NCBI RefSeq assembly: GCF_003952725.1
Contig: NZ_CP032509.1
Span: 1,698,001 to 1,762,000 of the forward strand
DNA from: Georhizobium profundi
GTDB lineage: Bacteria > Pseudomonadota > Alphaproteobacteria > Rhizobiales > Rhizobiaceae
DNA length: 64,000 nt
Reading direction: 5' to 3'
Made by a program: the position numbers and the translations under genes. The first letter of the stretch is position 1; each line of letters starts with the position of its first letter. The notes under the pieces were generated by a model. It was not told where the DNA came from. It made no database searches and saw nothing but the letters and a program-made list of their open reading frames with translations. Below are positions 1 through 8,539 of the stretch, one piece after another.

Positions 1-451
1 TCAGCACCCACGAATCGGCCGGGATGGGGCCATGGGACTTTTCCCAATCGAGGATGATCTCGGGCGTCAGCTCGAAGTCTTCGTTCTCACGCGCGCCCGC
101 CGAGCAATCGATCACGCAGACCGGACCGACGAAGCGATTGACCGGGATTTCGTCGACATTGCCGTTCGGGATGTCGCGGCCGGAGATCCAGTGCGACGGC
201 GCATCGAAATGCGTGCCGGTATGCTCGCACAGGCTGATATTGTGCCACTTCCACGCCGGACCGCGATGGTCGTAGGCGGAAATTTCCTCCATGCGAAAGC
301 GGGCACATTGGCCGAATTCCGGCGGCAGGATGATTACTGGAAAGTCCTGGTCCAGTGTGTGGGTGAGATCCACCACCTCGATGCTGCCCGAAGCGATGGC
401 GCCCGCCATCTGCGCCAGCAGATCGGCGCTCTTGAGATCGACCGCGTTCAT
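1..451 (-). CDS. Cyclase family metal-dependent hydrolase (isatin hydrolase / kynurenine formamidase type), partial
   Basis: Only the first 150 codons are visible; the 3' end lies beyond the left edge. The fold is the PF04199 cyclase family, which hydrolyses cyclic amides or formyl amides (isatin, N-formylkynurenine) with a divalent metal. The signature HTGTHFDAPSHW spans residues 77-88, supplying H77, H81, D83 and H87 as expected metal ligands and catalytic base. The ATG overlaps the stop of the upstream gene as ATGA, so it is translationally coupled and is the last visible gene of a seven-gene minus-strand operon. Next to a Rieske oxygenase, CoA ligase and aldolase-like thiolase, an isatin hydrolase role is attractive, but kynurenine formamidase or another cyclic-amide hydrolase cannot be excluded. 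Confidence 0.88.
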   Translation of the reverse strand, partial: MNAVDLKSADLLAQMAGAIASGSIEVVDLTHTLDQDFPVIILPPEFGQCARFRMEEISAYDHRGPAWKWHNISLCEHTGTHFDAPSHWISGRDIPNGNVDEIPVNRFVGPVCVIDCSAGARENEDFELTPEIILDWEKSHGPIPADSWVL

Positions 452-1707
452 CGGCCTTCTCCCGCCTCGGCAATCATCTCGCGTTCCAGGAGCTTCGGAC
501 CCTGGCGCCAGCGCTCGATCAGATCCTTGGCCACGTCGCCGACATAGACGTCCTCCAGCCCGTCCTTCAGGCCTGCCACGACGGATCGCGCAAGCGCGGA
601 TGGCGCGACCTTGGGGGGCGGCAGTGGCTGGTGCCATTCGTCCTCGGTGGGGCCGGTATAGACATTGAGGACGCGCACGCCACCCGGCGCCATCTCCGCC
701 CGCAGGCATTGAGACAGCGACAGCGCAGCGGCGTTGGACGCCGAGAACACACCATAGGCCGGCATGTTGGCGTAGGCATACACGGACAAGATGTTGACCC
801 AGGCGGCAGCGCTGTTGACGCCGTCGGCGCCTCGGTTCCGCATGGCGGGGCCGAAGGCTTGTGCCAGCCGCATCAGGCCGAGCACGTTGGTCTCGAACTC
901 GTCGCGGGCGAAGACGGTGTCGCCGCGATCCATAATCCCGCCCGGGCGGATGAAGCGTGCATTGTTGACGAGGATGTCAGTCTTGCCGCCGATCTCGCCG
1001 GCAAGTTCGGTCACGGACCGGGTGTCGGTGACATCGAGCGGAACGATCGCGACATTGGCGATGGCCGCAAGTGCCGCGCGATGCGGGTAGGGGCGCCAGC
1101 CTTCCGGCTGGCCGACGAAGATGGTCGCGGCACCCGCATCCGCAAACGCCTTGGCGAGCGCCACCGAATTCTCGTTGCGCGCATCGGTGATGAGCACGCG
1201 GCGGAATTTCGGATCGGCGGTCAGTTCGCGCAATTGAGGATCGTCCGCCATGTTGGCACTCCCGTCCACGGGCAGAGCGAATAAGACGCCCTGGCCTGAT
1301 TTGTCGAGGCGATTGATGAGCCGCACGGCCGCTTCGCGCGCGACATCACCGTGCACATGCGCCATCACCGATGGCCCTGCATCGAGTTTCACCGAGCCGA
1401 TGCGCCACGGCGTCCGCTCACGGAAATAGACACTGGTCGAGGTTCGAACCGTCGTCTCCGCGATCAGCTGACCGGTCGGCTCGACGTCCCGCCATTTGAG
1501 GTCGACGGAAAGGCATGTCGAGCAGGCGTCGCGCGGCGGATATTGCAGCGCGCCGCAGGCTTCGCAGCCCTGCAGCATGAACCGGCCTTCCGCGGCCGCG
1601 ACCGCCAGCCCGAGCGCGGCACGGCTGCGCATGCCGGATGGCAGCGCCGGAACGCGCGTGCGCTGTTGCGGGTCTTTCTTTGGTGGCGGCGAGAGCGGAT
1701 CGGTCAT
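448..1707 (-). CDS. Zn-ribbon/OB-fold (DUF35) protein fused to a degenerate short-chain dehydrogenase
   Basis: This is a 419-residue two-domain protein. Residues about 30-150 look like a DUF35 rubredoxin-type zinc ribbon (C48, C51, C62, C65) followed by an OB-fold, the domain that partners SCP2-type thiolases and Ltp2-type aldolases. Residues about 168-400 are SDR-like, but all signature motifs are altered: TDARNENS at 174-181 replaces the TGxxxGxG cofactor loop, NNAR replaces NNAG at 248-251, and the YxxxK catalytic pair is F321/N325. The helper serine S308 remains. The SDR half is therefore probably non-catalytic and structural. ATG chosen because it overlaps the thiolase stop (ATGA). It most likely forms a complex with the preceding thiolase-like protein. 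Confidence 0.85.
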   Translation of the reverse strand: MTDPLSPPPKKDPQQRTRVPALPSGMRSRAALGLAVAAAEGRFMLQGCEACGALQYPPRDACSTCLSVDLKWRDVEPTGQLIAETTVRTSTSVYFRERTPWRIGSVKLDAGPSVMAHVHGDVAREAAVRLINRLDKSGQGVLFALPVDGSANMADDPQLRELTADPKFRRVLITDARNENSVALAKAFADAGAATIFVGQPEGWRPYPHRAALAAIANVAIVPLDVTDTRSVTELAGEIGGKTDILVNNARFIRPGGIMDRGDTVFARDEFETNVLGLMRLAQAFGPAMRNRGADGVNSAAAWVNILSVYAYANMPAYGVFSASNAAALSLSQCLRAEMAPGGVRVLNVYTGPTEDEWHQPLPPPKVAPSALARSVVAGLKDGLEDVYVGDVAKDLIERWRQGPKLLEREMIAEAGEGR

Positions 1708-2879
1708 GCACCCGCTCCCGAGATGATCGCGGCATTGGAGCAGACGCCGCGGTCGTAATTGATCATGCCGAAACCAGAGACCATCGCGGTTTTCGCGCCG
1801 GCCACCTGCGTCGGGCCGGCCGTGCTGGTGACCTGTCGGATTGCTTCGACGAGACCGATATAGCCGCCGGCCGCGCCCGCCTGGCCGGCCGAGAGCTGGC
1901 CGCCGGAGGTGTTGTGCGGAAAGTCGCCGCCGATGGTGAGATCCTTGCCGCGCACGAATTCGGGGCCTTCCCCCTTTGCGCAAAAACCCAGATCCTCGAA
2001 CTGCATCATCGAGATCACGGGATAGTCGTCATAGGTCTGCAGAAGATCGATATCGCTAGGTTTGGCATCCGCCAAGGCGTAGAGCTCACCGATGTCCATC
2101 GCCCAGCCGCCACGCATCTGGATGGCATCCTCGGGATAAGCATTGTGCCGTTCGATGGTGGAGCGGATATGCGCGTGAGGCAGACCGGCAGCGCGGGCAT
2201 CGTCCTCGCGCATCACGAGGAATGCTTCCGAGCCTGCGACAGGCATCACGCAGTCGAAGAGGGCGATCGGGTCGGAGATCATCCGCGCCGAAAGATACTG
2301 GTCAATGGTCAGCGGCGCTTTCATCACGGCGTGCGGGTTCTTCAGCGCATTATCGCGCTGCGCCACGCAGATGCGGCCGAAATCCTCGCGCGTCGCCCCG
2401 AATTTCCGCATGTAGTGGTCGGTCAGCAAAGCGAAGGACGCGTTGGGGCCGCCGGCGCCGTATGGGTAGGAGGCATCCTGCGCAAAGCGCGAGAAGCTCG
2501 AGAGCATGCGGCGGAAACTGTCGACCTGGTTCGTGTCGCCGGCAACACAGGCGACCACATCGACGTCACCCGCTTGCACGGCGCGCGCTGCACGCCGAAG
2601 GGCCGCGATCCCGCTGGCGCCACCCATGGGGATGTGGTCGAGCCACCGTGGCGTGAGCCCAAGATGCTGGGTCAGTCCGACCGCGGTATCGGGAAAAAGG
2701 CTGAAGCTCGACACGGCGAAACCATCGAGTTCGGCAGGCCGTATGCCTGCGGTCTTCAGGCATTCCGCAAGCGCGCGGGCGATCCACCAATGCGCCGTGT
2801 CGGTTGAGAAGCGTTGATATGGAATCGTGGTTGGAGCGGCGAGCACCACGCCATCATAGGCTTGCCGCGCACGCGCCAT
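1704..2879 (-). CDS. Thiolase-fold acyl-CoA enzyme, probable retro-aldolase (SCP2/Ltp2-like)
   Basis: A 391-residue protein of the acetyl-CoA acetyltransferase/SCP2-thiolase superfamily. The usual nucleophilic Cys motif (xCxSG) reads GGASG at 86-90, the GHPxG histidine motif reads AGQAGAAGG at 331-339, and the C-terminal Cys loop reads GFGMI near 369-373. The classical Cys/His/Cys set is therefore absent. In this superfamily that pattern is known from side-chain aldolases such as Ltp2, which need a DUF35 partner; such a partner is encoded immediately downstream. Y283 and Y375 are candidate acid/base residues (inference). The start overlaps the CoA-ligase stop as TGATG. The likely role is cleavage of a beta-hydroxyacyl-CoA made by the oxygenase and ligase of this operon. 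Confidence 0.85.
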   Translation of the reverse strand: MARARQAYDGVVLAAPTTIPYQRFSTDTAHWWIARALAECLKTAGIRPAELDGFAVSSFSLFPDTAVGLTQHLGLTPRWLDHIPMGGASGIAALRRAARAVQAGDVDVVACVAGDTNQVDSFRRMLSSFSRFAQDASYPYGAGGPNASFALLTDHYMRKFGATREDFGRICVAQRDNALKNPHAVMKAPLTIDQYLSARMISDPIALFDCVMPVAGSEAFLVMREDDARAAGLPHAHIRSTIERHNAYPEDAIQMRGGWAMDIGELYALADAKPSDIDLLQTYDDYPVISMMQFEDLGFCAKGEGPEFVRGKDLTIGGDFPHNTSGGQLSAGQAGAAGGYIGLVEAIRQVTSTAGPTQVAGAKTAMVSGFGMINYDRGVCSNAAIISGAGA

Positions 2880-4516
2880 CAGGCAGCCTGCCGCTTTTTC
2901 ATGGACCGCGTGTCGACCGTTGCCGGATCCGTCATGAGCTGCGGCACGAGCGTCTTCAACTCGCCGCGCTGGATCTTTTGCGTTGCCGTCAGCGGCAGGG
3001 CATCGAGGAAAGCAATGTAGCCGGGCACTTTGTAATAGGCGACACGCTCCAGACACCAGGCGACGATGGCACGTGCCTTTGCATCCGTGCGATCGCCGTC
3101 AACGACCAGACAGGCAAATACCTCGTCCCCGCGAATATCGTCCGGTGCGGCGGCCGCCGCTGCTGCCTTGATATCCGGGTGCTGCATCAGGATCGATTCC
3201 ACCTCGACGGCGGCGATGTTTTCGCCTGATCGACGGATAACGTTTTTCTTGCGGTCGACGAAGAAGAAGTCGCCATCTTCGTCACGCCGAACGATGTCGC
3301 CCGTGTGGAACCAGCCGTCCGCCCACGCTTCGGCCGTCGCTTCCGGGTTCTTATAGTACTCGGAGAAAAAGCCGTAGCGGGGATCGTCGCCGGCGTGCCG
3401 GACCAGGAGTTCGCCCGGTTCGTTGGCTGCAGCGTCGTGACCGTCAGCGTCGACAATGCGCGCTTCCACGCCGCCACGTGGTTGGCCAAGGCAACTCGTT
3501 CCACGCTTGCGTGGCTCGACATTGGCAGCGATCACGGCGCCCGCGCCGGTCTCGGTCATGGCCCAGGCTTCGACAAGCGGGATGCCGAAGCGATCTTCGA
3601 ACAAGCCGTGCAGTTTGGGATCGATGCCGGCACCGAAGCCGAAGCGGACATCGTGATCTCGGTCGGTATCAGCCGGTTCGGCCTTCATGAGGATTGAGGG
3701 CATGACGCCAAGATAGTGCAGGCAGGTCGCGCGAGACTGACGCACGCTCTGCCACCAGCTTTTCGGATGAAAACGATCGAGCGCCGTCAGGCAACCGCCG
3801 ACACCGATCATCGCCATCAGCGAATAGGCCATCGCGTTCATATGGAAGATCGGCAGCGGCGTGATCATCCGCTCGCCGTCTTCGCGCAGCGTGCAAAGCC
3901 CACCGGCTTCGGCGTACCAGCGTCCGGCGGCGAGGAAGTAGAGGTTGGAGAGCACGCAGCCTTTCGGCTTGCCGGTCGTGCCGGACGTGTAAAGCATCGC
4001 CGCTTCGTGCCGCAGCGGGGCTCCGTTTGGAGTATCGACCCTCCGCGCAAGCTCGGCAGACAGTGCCGGAGGTGTCGCGTCGGGGGCGATCACCGGAAAA
4101 CCGACGCCAGACGCCAAAGAGGCCCTTTCCAGGTCGGCAATGCGTGCGGGGATCGCGACGGCCAGAACCGGCTCGGCATGTCCGGCCATGTATTCGAGTT
4201 CGGAAGACTGAAGGTCTGGATTGACCGGCACGACCGACAGACCCAGCGCATTCAACGCAAACCAGTGCAGGAAGAAGGCCGGTCGGTTCTCCATGAGCAG
4301 CATGACGCGACCACCTGCTGTATAGCCGGCAGCGGCATAGGCATCGCGTAGACGTTCCACTTCACCCAGAGCTTCGGCGTAGGTCCATTCACGCGAATCG
4401 ATGCCGTAGATGCGTGCCGTCTCTTCGAGCACATTCAGGAACGGGCGGTCGGGCCAGCGTTCTGCGGCAGACCGGAGTGCGGTGAAGACTGTGGCGTGCG
4501 GCGCGATCTCGATCAT
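2879..4516 (-). CDS. AMP-dependent acyl/aryl-CoA ligase
   Basis: A 545-residue ANL-superfamily ligase that activates a carboxylic acid via acyl-AMP to the CoA thioester. The phosphate-binding loop LYTSGTTGKPKG lies at about 175-186. The WFHTGD motif precedes the hinge DRKKNVIRRSGENI near 450, and the C-terminal catalytic lysine is in the TQKIQRGEL segment. It resembles crotonobetaine/long-chain/aryl acid ligases, and the acid cannot be assigned from sequence alone. It lies 8 nt downstream of the oxygenase beta gene and overlaps the thiolase-like gene by one base. Its place between an oxygenase and an acyl-CoA cleaving enzyme suggests it activates the oxygenated acid. Confidence 0.93.
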   Translation of the reverse strand: MIEIAPHATVFTALRSAAERWPDRPFLNVLEETARIYGIDSREWTYAEALGEVERLRDAYAAAGYTAGGRVMLLMENRPAFFLHWFALNALGLSVVPVNPDLQSSELEYMAGHAEPVLAVAIPARIADLERASLASGVGFPVIAPDATPPALSAELARRVDTPNGAPLRHEAAMLYTSGTTGKPKGCVLSNLYFLAAGRWYAEAGGLCTLREDGERMITPLPIFHMNAMAYSLMAMIGVGGCLTALDRFHPKSWWQSVRQSRATCLHYLGVMPSILMKAEPADTDRDHDVRFGFGAGIDPKLHGLFEDRFGIPLVEAWAMTETGAGAVIAANVEPRKRGTSCLGQPRGGVEARIVDADGHDAAANEPGELLVRHAGDDPRYGFFSEYYKNPEATAEAWADGWFHTGDIVRRDEDGDFFFVDRKKNVIRRSGENIAAVEVESILMQHPDIKAAAAAAAPDDIRGDEVFACLVVDGDRTDAKARAIVAWCLERVAYYKVPGYIAFLDALPLTATQKIQRGELKTLVPQLMTDPATVDTRSMKKRQAA

Positions 4517-4524
4517 GGCGTTTT

Positions 4525-5007
4525 CTACAGAAACATCTGGATGTTGCCGAAGGCGGCGTCGGAATTCAGCAGATCGACGCGCTTGCGCTTGATCTTCAGC
4601 TTGCCGTCCACCAGCACCAGATCGTGCCGGGCATTGGCGGCTAGAAGCGTCTGGTCGTCCAGCCGCGTCTCGACATAGTGAAACGCCGTGTGGGTGACGA
4701 ATTCGCCGGCGTCCACGTCGAGCCTGTCGACGAAGGGACGCTGGATGACATGGTGGCAGCGGGTCTTCGGCTTCTGCGAGAAGGTGCGCTCGCCCTTGAA
4801 GCGCTCGACCCGCAGCTTGATCATGAAGAAATCCTCATGCAGCAGCGACGTGACGAGGTTTTCGTCCTGCTGGTCGTATTCGAGCGGCATCCAGTAGATG
4901 CCGTGGGGCGTCCAGAGATCTAGCCACTCGTCGAACCGCCCATCGTCGAGCATTCGGGCTTCTTCGTAGATGAAATCGATGAGATCGTCCTTGCTTGGCG
5001 CACTCAT
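4525..5007 (-). CDS. Aromatic-ring-hydroxylating dioxygenase, beta subunit
   Basis: A 160-residue protein of the small (beta) subunit family of Rieske non-heme iron oxygenases (NTF2-like fold), with typical sequence such as DEWLDLWTPHGIYWMP and RCHHVIQRP. The ATG overlaps the alpha stop as ATGA; longer in-frame starts would lie inside the alpha gene and are rejected. A beta subunit indicates an alpha3beta3 ring-hydroxylating enzyme rather than the alpha-only carnitine or betaine demethylases. In iad-type auxin loci the paired oxygenase subunits are named IadDE; orthology cannot be proven here. Confidence 0.93.
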   Translation of the reverse strand: MSAPSKDDLIDFIYEEARMLDDGRFDEWLDLWTPHGIYWMPLEYDQQDENLVTSLLHEDFFMIKLRVERFKGERTFSQKPKTRCHHVIQRPFVDRLDVDAGEFVTHTAFHYVETRLDDQTLLAANARHDLVLVDGKLKIKRKRVDLLNSDAAFGNIQMFL

Positions 5008-6338
5008 CGGGCGGCCTCGTCCATCGTCATCGTCATGTATTTCGTCCAGGCGTCGAACTGATTGCGCATCTGGCGCTCGGTGGTGCCGTTCTCGATTGCC
5101 TCCTGTTCGAAGCTCTCGCCCGGCTGATAGAGACGCTGGACATTGACCCATTCGAGACCGTCCGAATGCAGCCCCTCCTGCGCGCGCTCGTACATTTCCA
5201 GATCGTCGTGGCCGACCATCGAGGTGGGGGCGTTGATCAGTCGGTTGTACATGGCCGTGCGCTGGAGGAGCATGTCGGGCGCATCGACGAGCCGGTAGAT
5301 ATAGCTTTCCACCAGCGTCTTGTTCGCCGAGATCGGCTTGAAGAGCCTGAGTTGCTGGATCGGGCCCTTGATCATGATGTTTGGGAAATAGACCGTGTTG
5401 TGCCGGTTTTCCCCCAGGATTTCCCGCGCGCGGTCTTCGCCATAGGCTTCACACATCTGCTCGAAATAGCCCGGGATCGCGGAATAGTCGGAGTGGATCG
5501 AATGGTGCACACCGGTATGGCCGTGCCCGTTCGGCCAGGTGCGGATGCCCATGTTCTCGAAGAATTCGTATGACGACATGAAGGGCGCGATGACCTCCAT
5601 GGCCATCGGCTTTTTCGTGCCTTCAGGCTTTTCCATCTCTTCCCACAGCTTGATCGCCGTGCCGGCGGAGCTTTCGTGGGCGACCATGGGGTGGCAGGTG
5701 TCCGTCTGGTTCTCGACCAGCATCTTCCAGTTGCAGCGGTGCATGTAGCGTAAAGGCGGGCCGGCCACTTCGAGCCGCCCGGCTGGTGAACGGTCAACCA
5801 TGTTGTCGATCGAGCTCAAGGATGAGCCGAAGAAATCCTCGAACGACACGCCTTCCGGCGCAAGCCGGGCGAAGACGAAGCCGCGGTAGTTCTTGACGGC
5901 GCCGACGGGCGCCATGCCCTTGACACTTTCGCTCTCTTCGAGCCCGGTGTCCTTATAGCCCTTGCGCAGCGGTATCGCGAGCAGGCAGCCATTCGTCTTG
6001 AACGACCATGCATGGTAGGGGCAGCGGAAGAACTTGCCGGTGTTGCCGGCGCGGTCGATGGCGATCTTGGTGCCCTTGTGCGGACAACGATTGTGCAGGA
6101 CGTAGATCTCATCGTCCGAATGGCGCACCATGATGACAGGCTGCGTGCCGATCTCGGTCGTGAAATAATCGCCCTTGTTCGGTGTCTGGCTGTCATGGCC
6201 GACGAACACCCAGCAATTGGCGAAGAGATGCTTCATCTCGAGTTGGAAGACATCCTCGTCGATGTAGATGTCACGGTGAACTTCCGTCGGACGCACCAGG
6301 GCGGCGATGGCGGAGCGGTCATTGGCATGGCGGCTCAT
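5004..6338 (-). CDS. Rieske [2Fe-2S] ring-hydroxylating dioxygenase, alpha subunit
   Basis: The catalytic large subunit, 444 residues. The Rieske centre ligands are C85-x-H87 and C106-x2-H109. The mononuclear iron site shows the canonical segment ENQTDTCHPMVAH with H216 and H221 and the bridging D213; a C-terminal Asp in the HDDLEMYERAQEG region is the likely third ligand. Electrons should come from the reductase encoded 10 nt upstream. Substrate specificity is not readable. With a CoA ligase, an aldolase-like thiolase and a cyclase downstream, an aromatic or indolic acid such as indole-3-acetate is the favoured guess. Confidence 0.95.
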   Translation of the reverse strand: MSRHANDRSAIAALVRPTEVHRDIYIDEDVFQLEMKHLFANCWVFVGHDSQTPNKGDYFTTEIGTQPVIMVRHSDDEIYVLHNRCPHKGTKIAIDRAGNTGKFFRCPYHAWSFKTNGCLLAIPLRKGYKDTGLEESESVKGMAPVGAVKNYRGFVFARLAPEGVSFEDFFGSSLSSIDNMVDRSPAGRLEVAGPPLRYMHRCNWKMLVENQTDTCHPMVAHESSAGTAIKLWEEMEKPEGTKKPMAMEVIAPFMSSYEFFENMGIRTWPNGHGHTGVHHSIHSDYSAIPGYFEQMCEAYGEDRAREILGENRHNTVYFPNIMIKGPIQQLRLFKPISANKTLVESYIYRLVDAPDMLLQRTAMYNRLINAPTSMVGHDDLEMYERAQEGLHSDGLEWVNVQRLYQPGESFEQEAIENGTTERQMRNQFDAWTKYMTMTMDEAAR

Positions 6339-6348
6339 GAACTTCCTC

Positions 6349-7314
6349 CTAGAGATCGAGCACGAGGCGAGGGGTCTTCGAGCGCGATACGCAAATTTGC
6401 ATCACGTCGTTGGCCGCCCGCTCCTCGTCGGTCAGAATGACATCCCTGTGGTCCGGAACACCTTCGAGCACGGTGGTCTGGCAGATGCCGCAATCGCCGC
6501 GCTGGCAGTCATAGACGAGATCGACGCCGCCTTCTTCCAGAACCTCGATGATCGTCCGGCCGGGTGCAACGGTGAAAATTTCGCCGGTCGACTTCACTTC
6601 AACTTCGAAGAGCTGGTCGCCGGCCTGCTCCTCCGGCTGGTCGAACAGTTCGAAATGCACGCGCTCCTTGTCGAACCCCTTGGCGAGCGCGCGTTCGCGT
6701 GCGGCTTCGATCATGCCGCGGGGCCCGCAGACGTAGAAATGGGCATCGGCCGGCGCTCGTTCGATGAGACCGGCAAGGTCGAGACAGCGTTCCGCCTCGT
6801 CGTCGCAATAAACCTTCAGTGCGTCACCGCAAGCCGCTTCGATCTCATCGACGAATGCCATCAGCGGACGTGATCGGCCGGAATAGTGGAATTCGAACGG
6901 TCGGCCCGACCGCTGCAGTTCGGCCGCCATCGAAATCATCGGCGTGACACCGATCCCCCCTGCCAGCAGGATGGCCGGACCGTCATGCGAGGCGAGGGCG
7001 AAATCGTTCTTTGGGGCCGATGTTTCGATCGTGTCGCCTGGCGCAAGCGCATGCATGAACAGCGAGCCGCCCTTGCTGGCCGCTTCCTTCAGAATGCCAA
7101 GCCGATAGCTGTCCGTACCGTGGGAAGGGTCTGTCTCGGCATCGGAATTGATCAGCGAGTAGTGGCGCTCGCCACCGGTCGGGAGCGTGATCTTGATATG
7201 AGCGCCGGCTTGGTATCCGGGAAGCTTGCGGCCATCGGCGGATGTCAGCGTGACCGCCCGGATCTTGTCCGTCAGCGCTTCAACAGAAGAAACTTTCAGC
7301 CGCAGTTGCGACAT
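6349..7314 (-). CDS. PDR/VanB-type oxygenase reductase (FAD/NAD with C-terminal 2Fe-2S)
   Basis: A 321-residue electron-transfer partner for the Rieske oxygenase. Domain order is FNR-like flavin domain (RHYSLINS at 50-57), NAD-binding domain (LLAGGIGVTPMI at 117-128; YVCGPRGMI at 194-202) and a plant-type ferredoxin at the C terminus with C270, C275, C278 and C308. The start at 7314 is preceded by GCGGAGG 8 nt upstream, a clear ribosome site, which rules out a longer in-frame start 45 nt upstream. It is the first gene of the minus-strand operon. Confidence 0.94.
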   Translation of the reverse strand: MSQLRLKVSSVEALTDKIRAVTLTSADGRKLPGYQAGAHIKITLPTGGERHYSLINSDAETDPSHGTDSYRLGILKEAASKGGSLFMHALAPGDTIETSAPKNDFALASHDGPAILLAGGIGVTPMISMAAELQRSGRPFEFHYSGRSRPLMAFVDEIEAACGDALKVYCDDEAERCLDLAGLIERAPADAHFYVCGPRGMIEAARERALAKGFDKERVHFELFDQPEEQAGDQLFEVEVKSTGEIFTVAPGRTIIEVLEEGGVDLVYDCQRGDCGICQTTVLEGVPDHRDVILTDEERAANDVMQICVSRSKTPRLVLDL

Positions 7315-7378
7315 GCGCAGTACCTCCGCTTTCGGCTTCGGCCATCTCGTCGGCGGCACTCGCAGCGTCGACTGAAAG

Positions 7379-7408
7379 AATATGAATTATCATGTTTTCA
7401 CCTGTCAA
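7379..7408 (-). promoter_or_regulatory. Predicted promoter of the Rieske/CoA operon
   Basis: On the minus strand a perfect TTGACA (7408-7403) is followed after 18 nt by CATATT (7384-7379), giving a leader of roughly 60 nt before the reductase ATG. The spacer contains the dyad ATGAATTATCAT (7382-7393), so a bound repressor would block the promoter. Read by eye, not mapped. Confidence 0.5.
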
Positions 7409-7452
7409 CCTTCAGGCATGAACTTATGCAATTTCATCTTTTCAAGCTTGAA
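7382..7452. promoter_or_regulatory. Dyads in the divergent control region (candidate MarR operators)
   Basis: The 198-bp divergent region is AT-richer than its surroundings and holds three dyads: ATGAATTATCAT (7382-7393), ATGAA-N10-TTCAT (7418-7437) and the perfect palindrome TTCAAGCTTGAA (7441-7452). The sizes suit a dimeric winged-helix repressor. The MarR gene at 10342 in the divergent operon is the natural candidate. Confidence 0.45.
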
Positions 7453-7513
7453 GGGATCGAAAACCTGTGTCAGCATTTCGTTTGTAAGGCGTCCGATAAC
7501 AAGGGGAACCACG

Positions 7514-8539
7514 GTGACCGCCATGCTCAAGAAACTTGCATATGCATCTATATCGCTGCTTGCGCTCAGCGTTTCCGCGTCGGCGCAAGAGACTGTCCTT
7601 CGCATGTCAAACTGGCTTCCGACCTCTCACCCGATCGTCAAGGACATGATGATCCCGTGGGCGGAGCAGCTTGAGGAAGCGACGGACGGACGCGTGAGCG
7701 TTCAGATTCTCGATGCGCCGCTCGGGCCGCCGCCCGCCCATTTCGACTTGGCCGCCAACGGCGTCGCCGATCTCACCTTCGGTGTCCACTCTTATACGCC
7801 GGGCCGCTTCGCGCTGACCGAAATCGCCGAGCTGCCGTTCATCGCCGACACGTCGGAAAGCCTTTCCGTCGCGTTCCAGCGCGTCTACGAAAGCGATCTT
7901 GCCGCCGCGGACGAACATCGCGGAACCAAGGTGCTCGGTGTCTTCGCGCATGGCCCGGGCATGCTCTTCACCAAGGGCCAGCCGGTCACGCCGATCTCAG
8001 GTCTTTCCGGCCAGAAGGTGCGCGTTGCCGGCAACATCACCAACGTGCTCGCCGAGGGGCTCGGCATGGTGTCGATCCAGGCGCCTTCGCCGCAGTCCTA
8101 CGAAATCCTGTCCGGTGGCGTTGCCGACGGCATTTTCTTCCCGGTGGAATCGATCCCCTTCTTCAAGCTCGAGAGCCTGGTCGATACGGCGCTTCGCGTG
8201 CCCGGCGGGCTCTACAACGTCTCGTTCTTCTTCGTCATGAACCAGGCGAAGTTCGACAGCCTGTCTGCCGAAGACCAGGCGGCGATCGAAGAGATTTCCG
8301 GTGAGGCTTTCGCCCGCCTGGCCGGTCAGGCCTGGGATGCGGCGGATGCGGCCGGCATGGAAGTGATCGGTGAAACGGTCACGTTCCATGACGCGACCGA
8401 GGAAGAGGTCGAGGAGTTGCGAACGGCAGCGCAGCCGATCTTCGATGGCATCAAGGCCAATTACGAGGCCAAGAACGTCGATTTCGACGCCATCCTCTCC
8501 AAGCTCGAAACCGAAGTGCAAGCAGTCGCGAGCGAGTGA
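7514..8539 (+). CDS. TRAP transporter substrate-binding protein (DctP family), system 1
   Basis: A periplasmic solute receptor of about 341 residues with an N-terminal signal peptide (MLKKLAYASISLLALSVSA, cleavage after the ASA-type site). GTG at 7514 is chosen because AGGGG (7502-7506) sits 7 nt upstream; ATG at 7523 is the alternative. It captures an organic acid for the DctQM permease encoded directly downstream. It is divergent from the Rieske operon and likely feeds it. The ligand is unknown; an aromatic acid is inferred from context. Confidence 0.92.
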   Translation: MTAMLKKLAYASISLLALSVSASAQETVLRMSNWLPTSHPIVKDMMIPWAEQLEEATDGRVSVQILDAPLGPPPAHFDLAANGVADLTFGVHSYTPGRFALTEIAELPFIADTSESLSVAFQRVYESDLAAADEHRGTKVLGVFAHGPGMLFTKGQPVTPISGLSGQKVRVAGNITNVLAEGLGMVSIQAPSPQSYEILSGGVADGIFFPVESIPFFKLESLVDTALRVPGGLYNVSFFFVMNQAKFDSLSAEDQAAIEEISGEAFARLAGQAWDAADAAGMEVIGETVTFHDATEEEVEELRTAAQPIFDGIKANYEAKNVDFDAILSKLETEVQAVASE

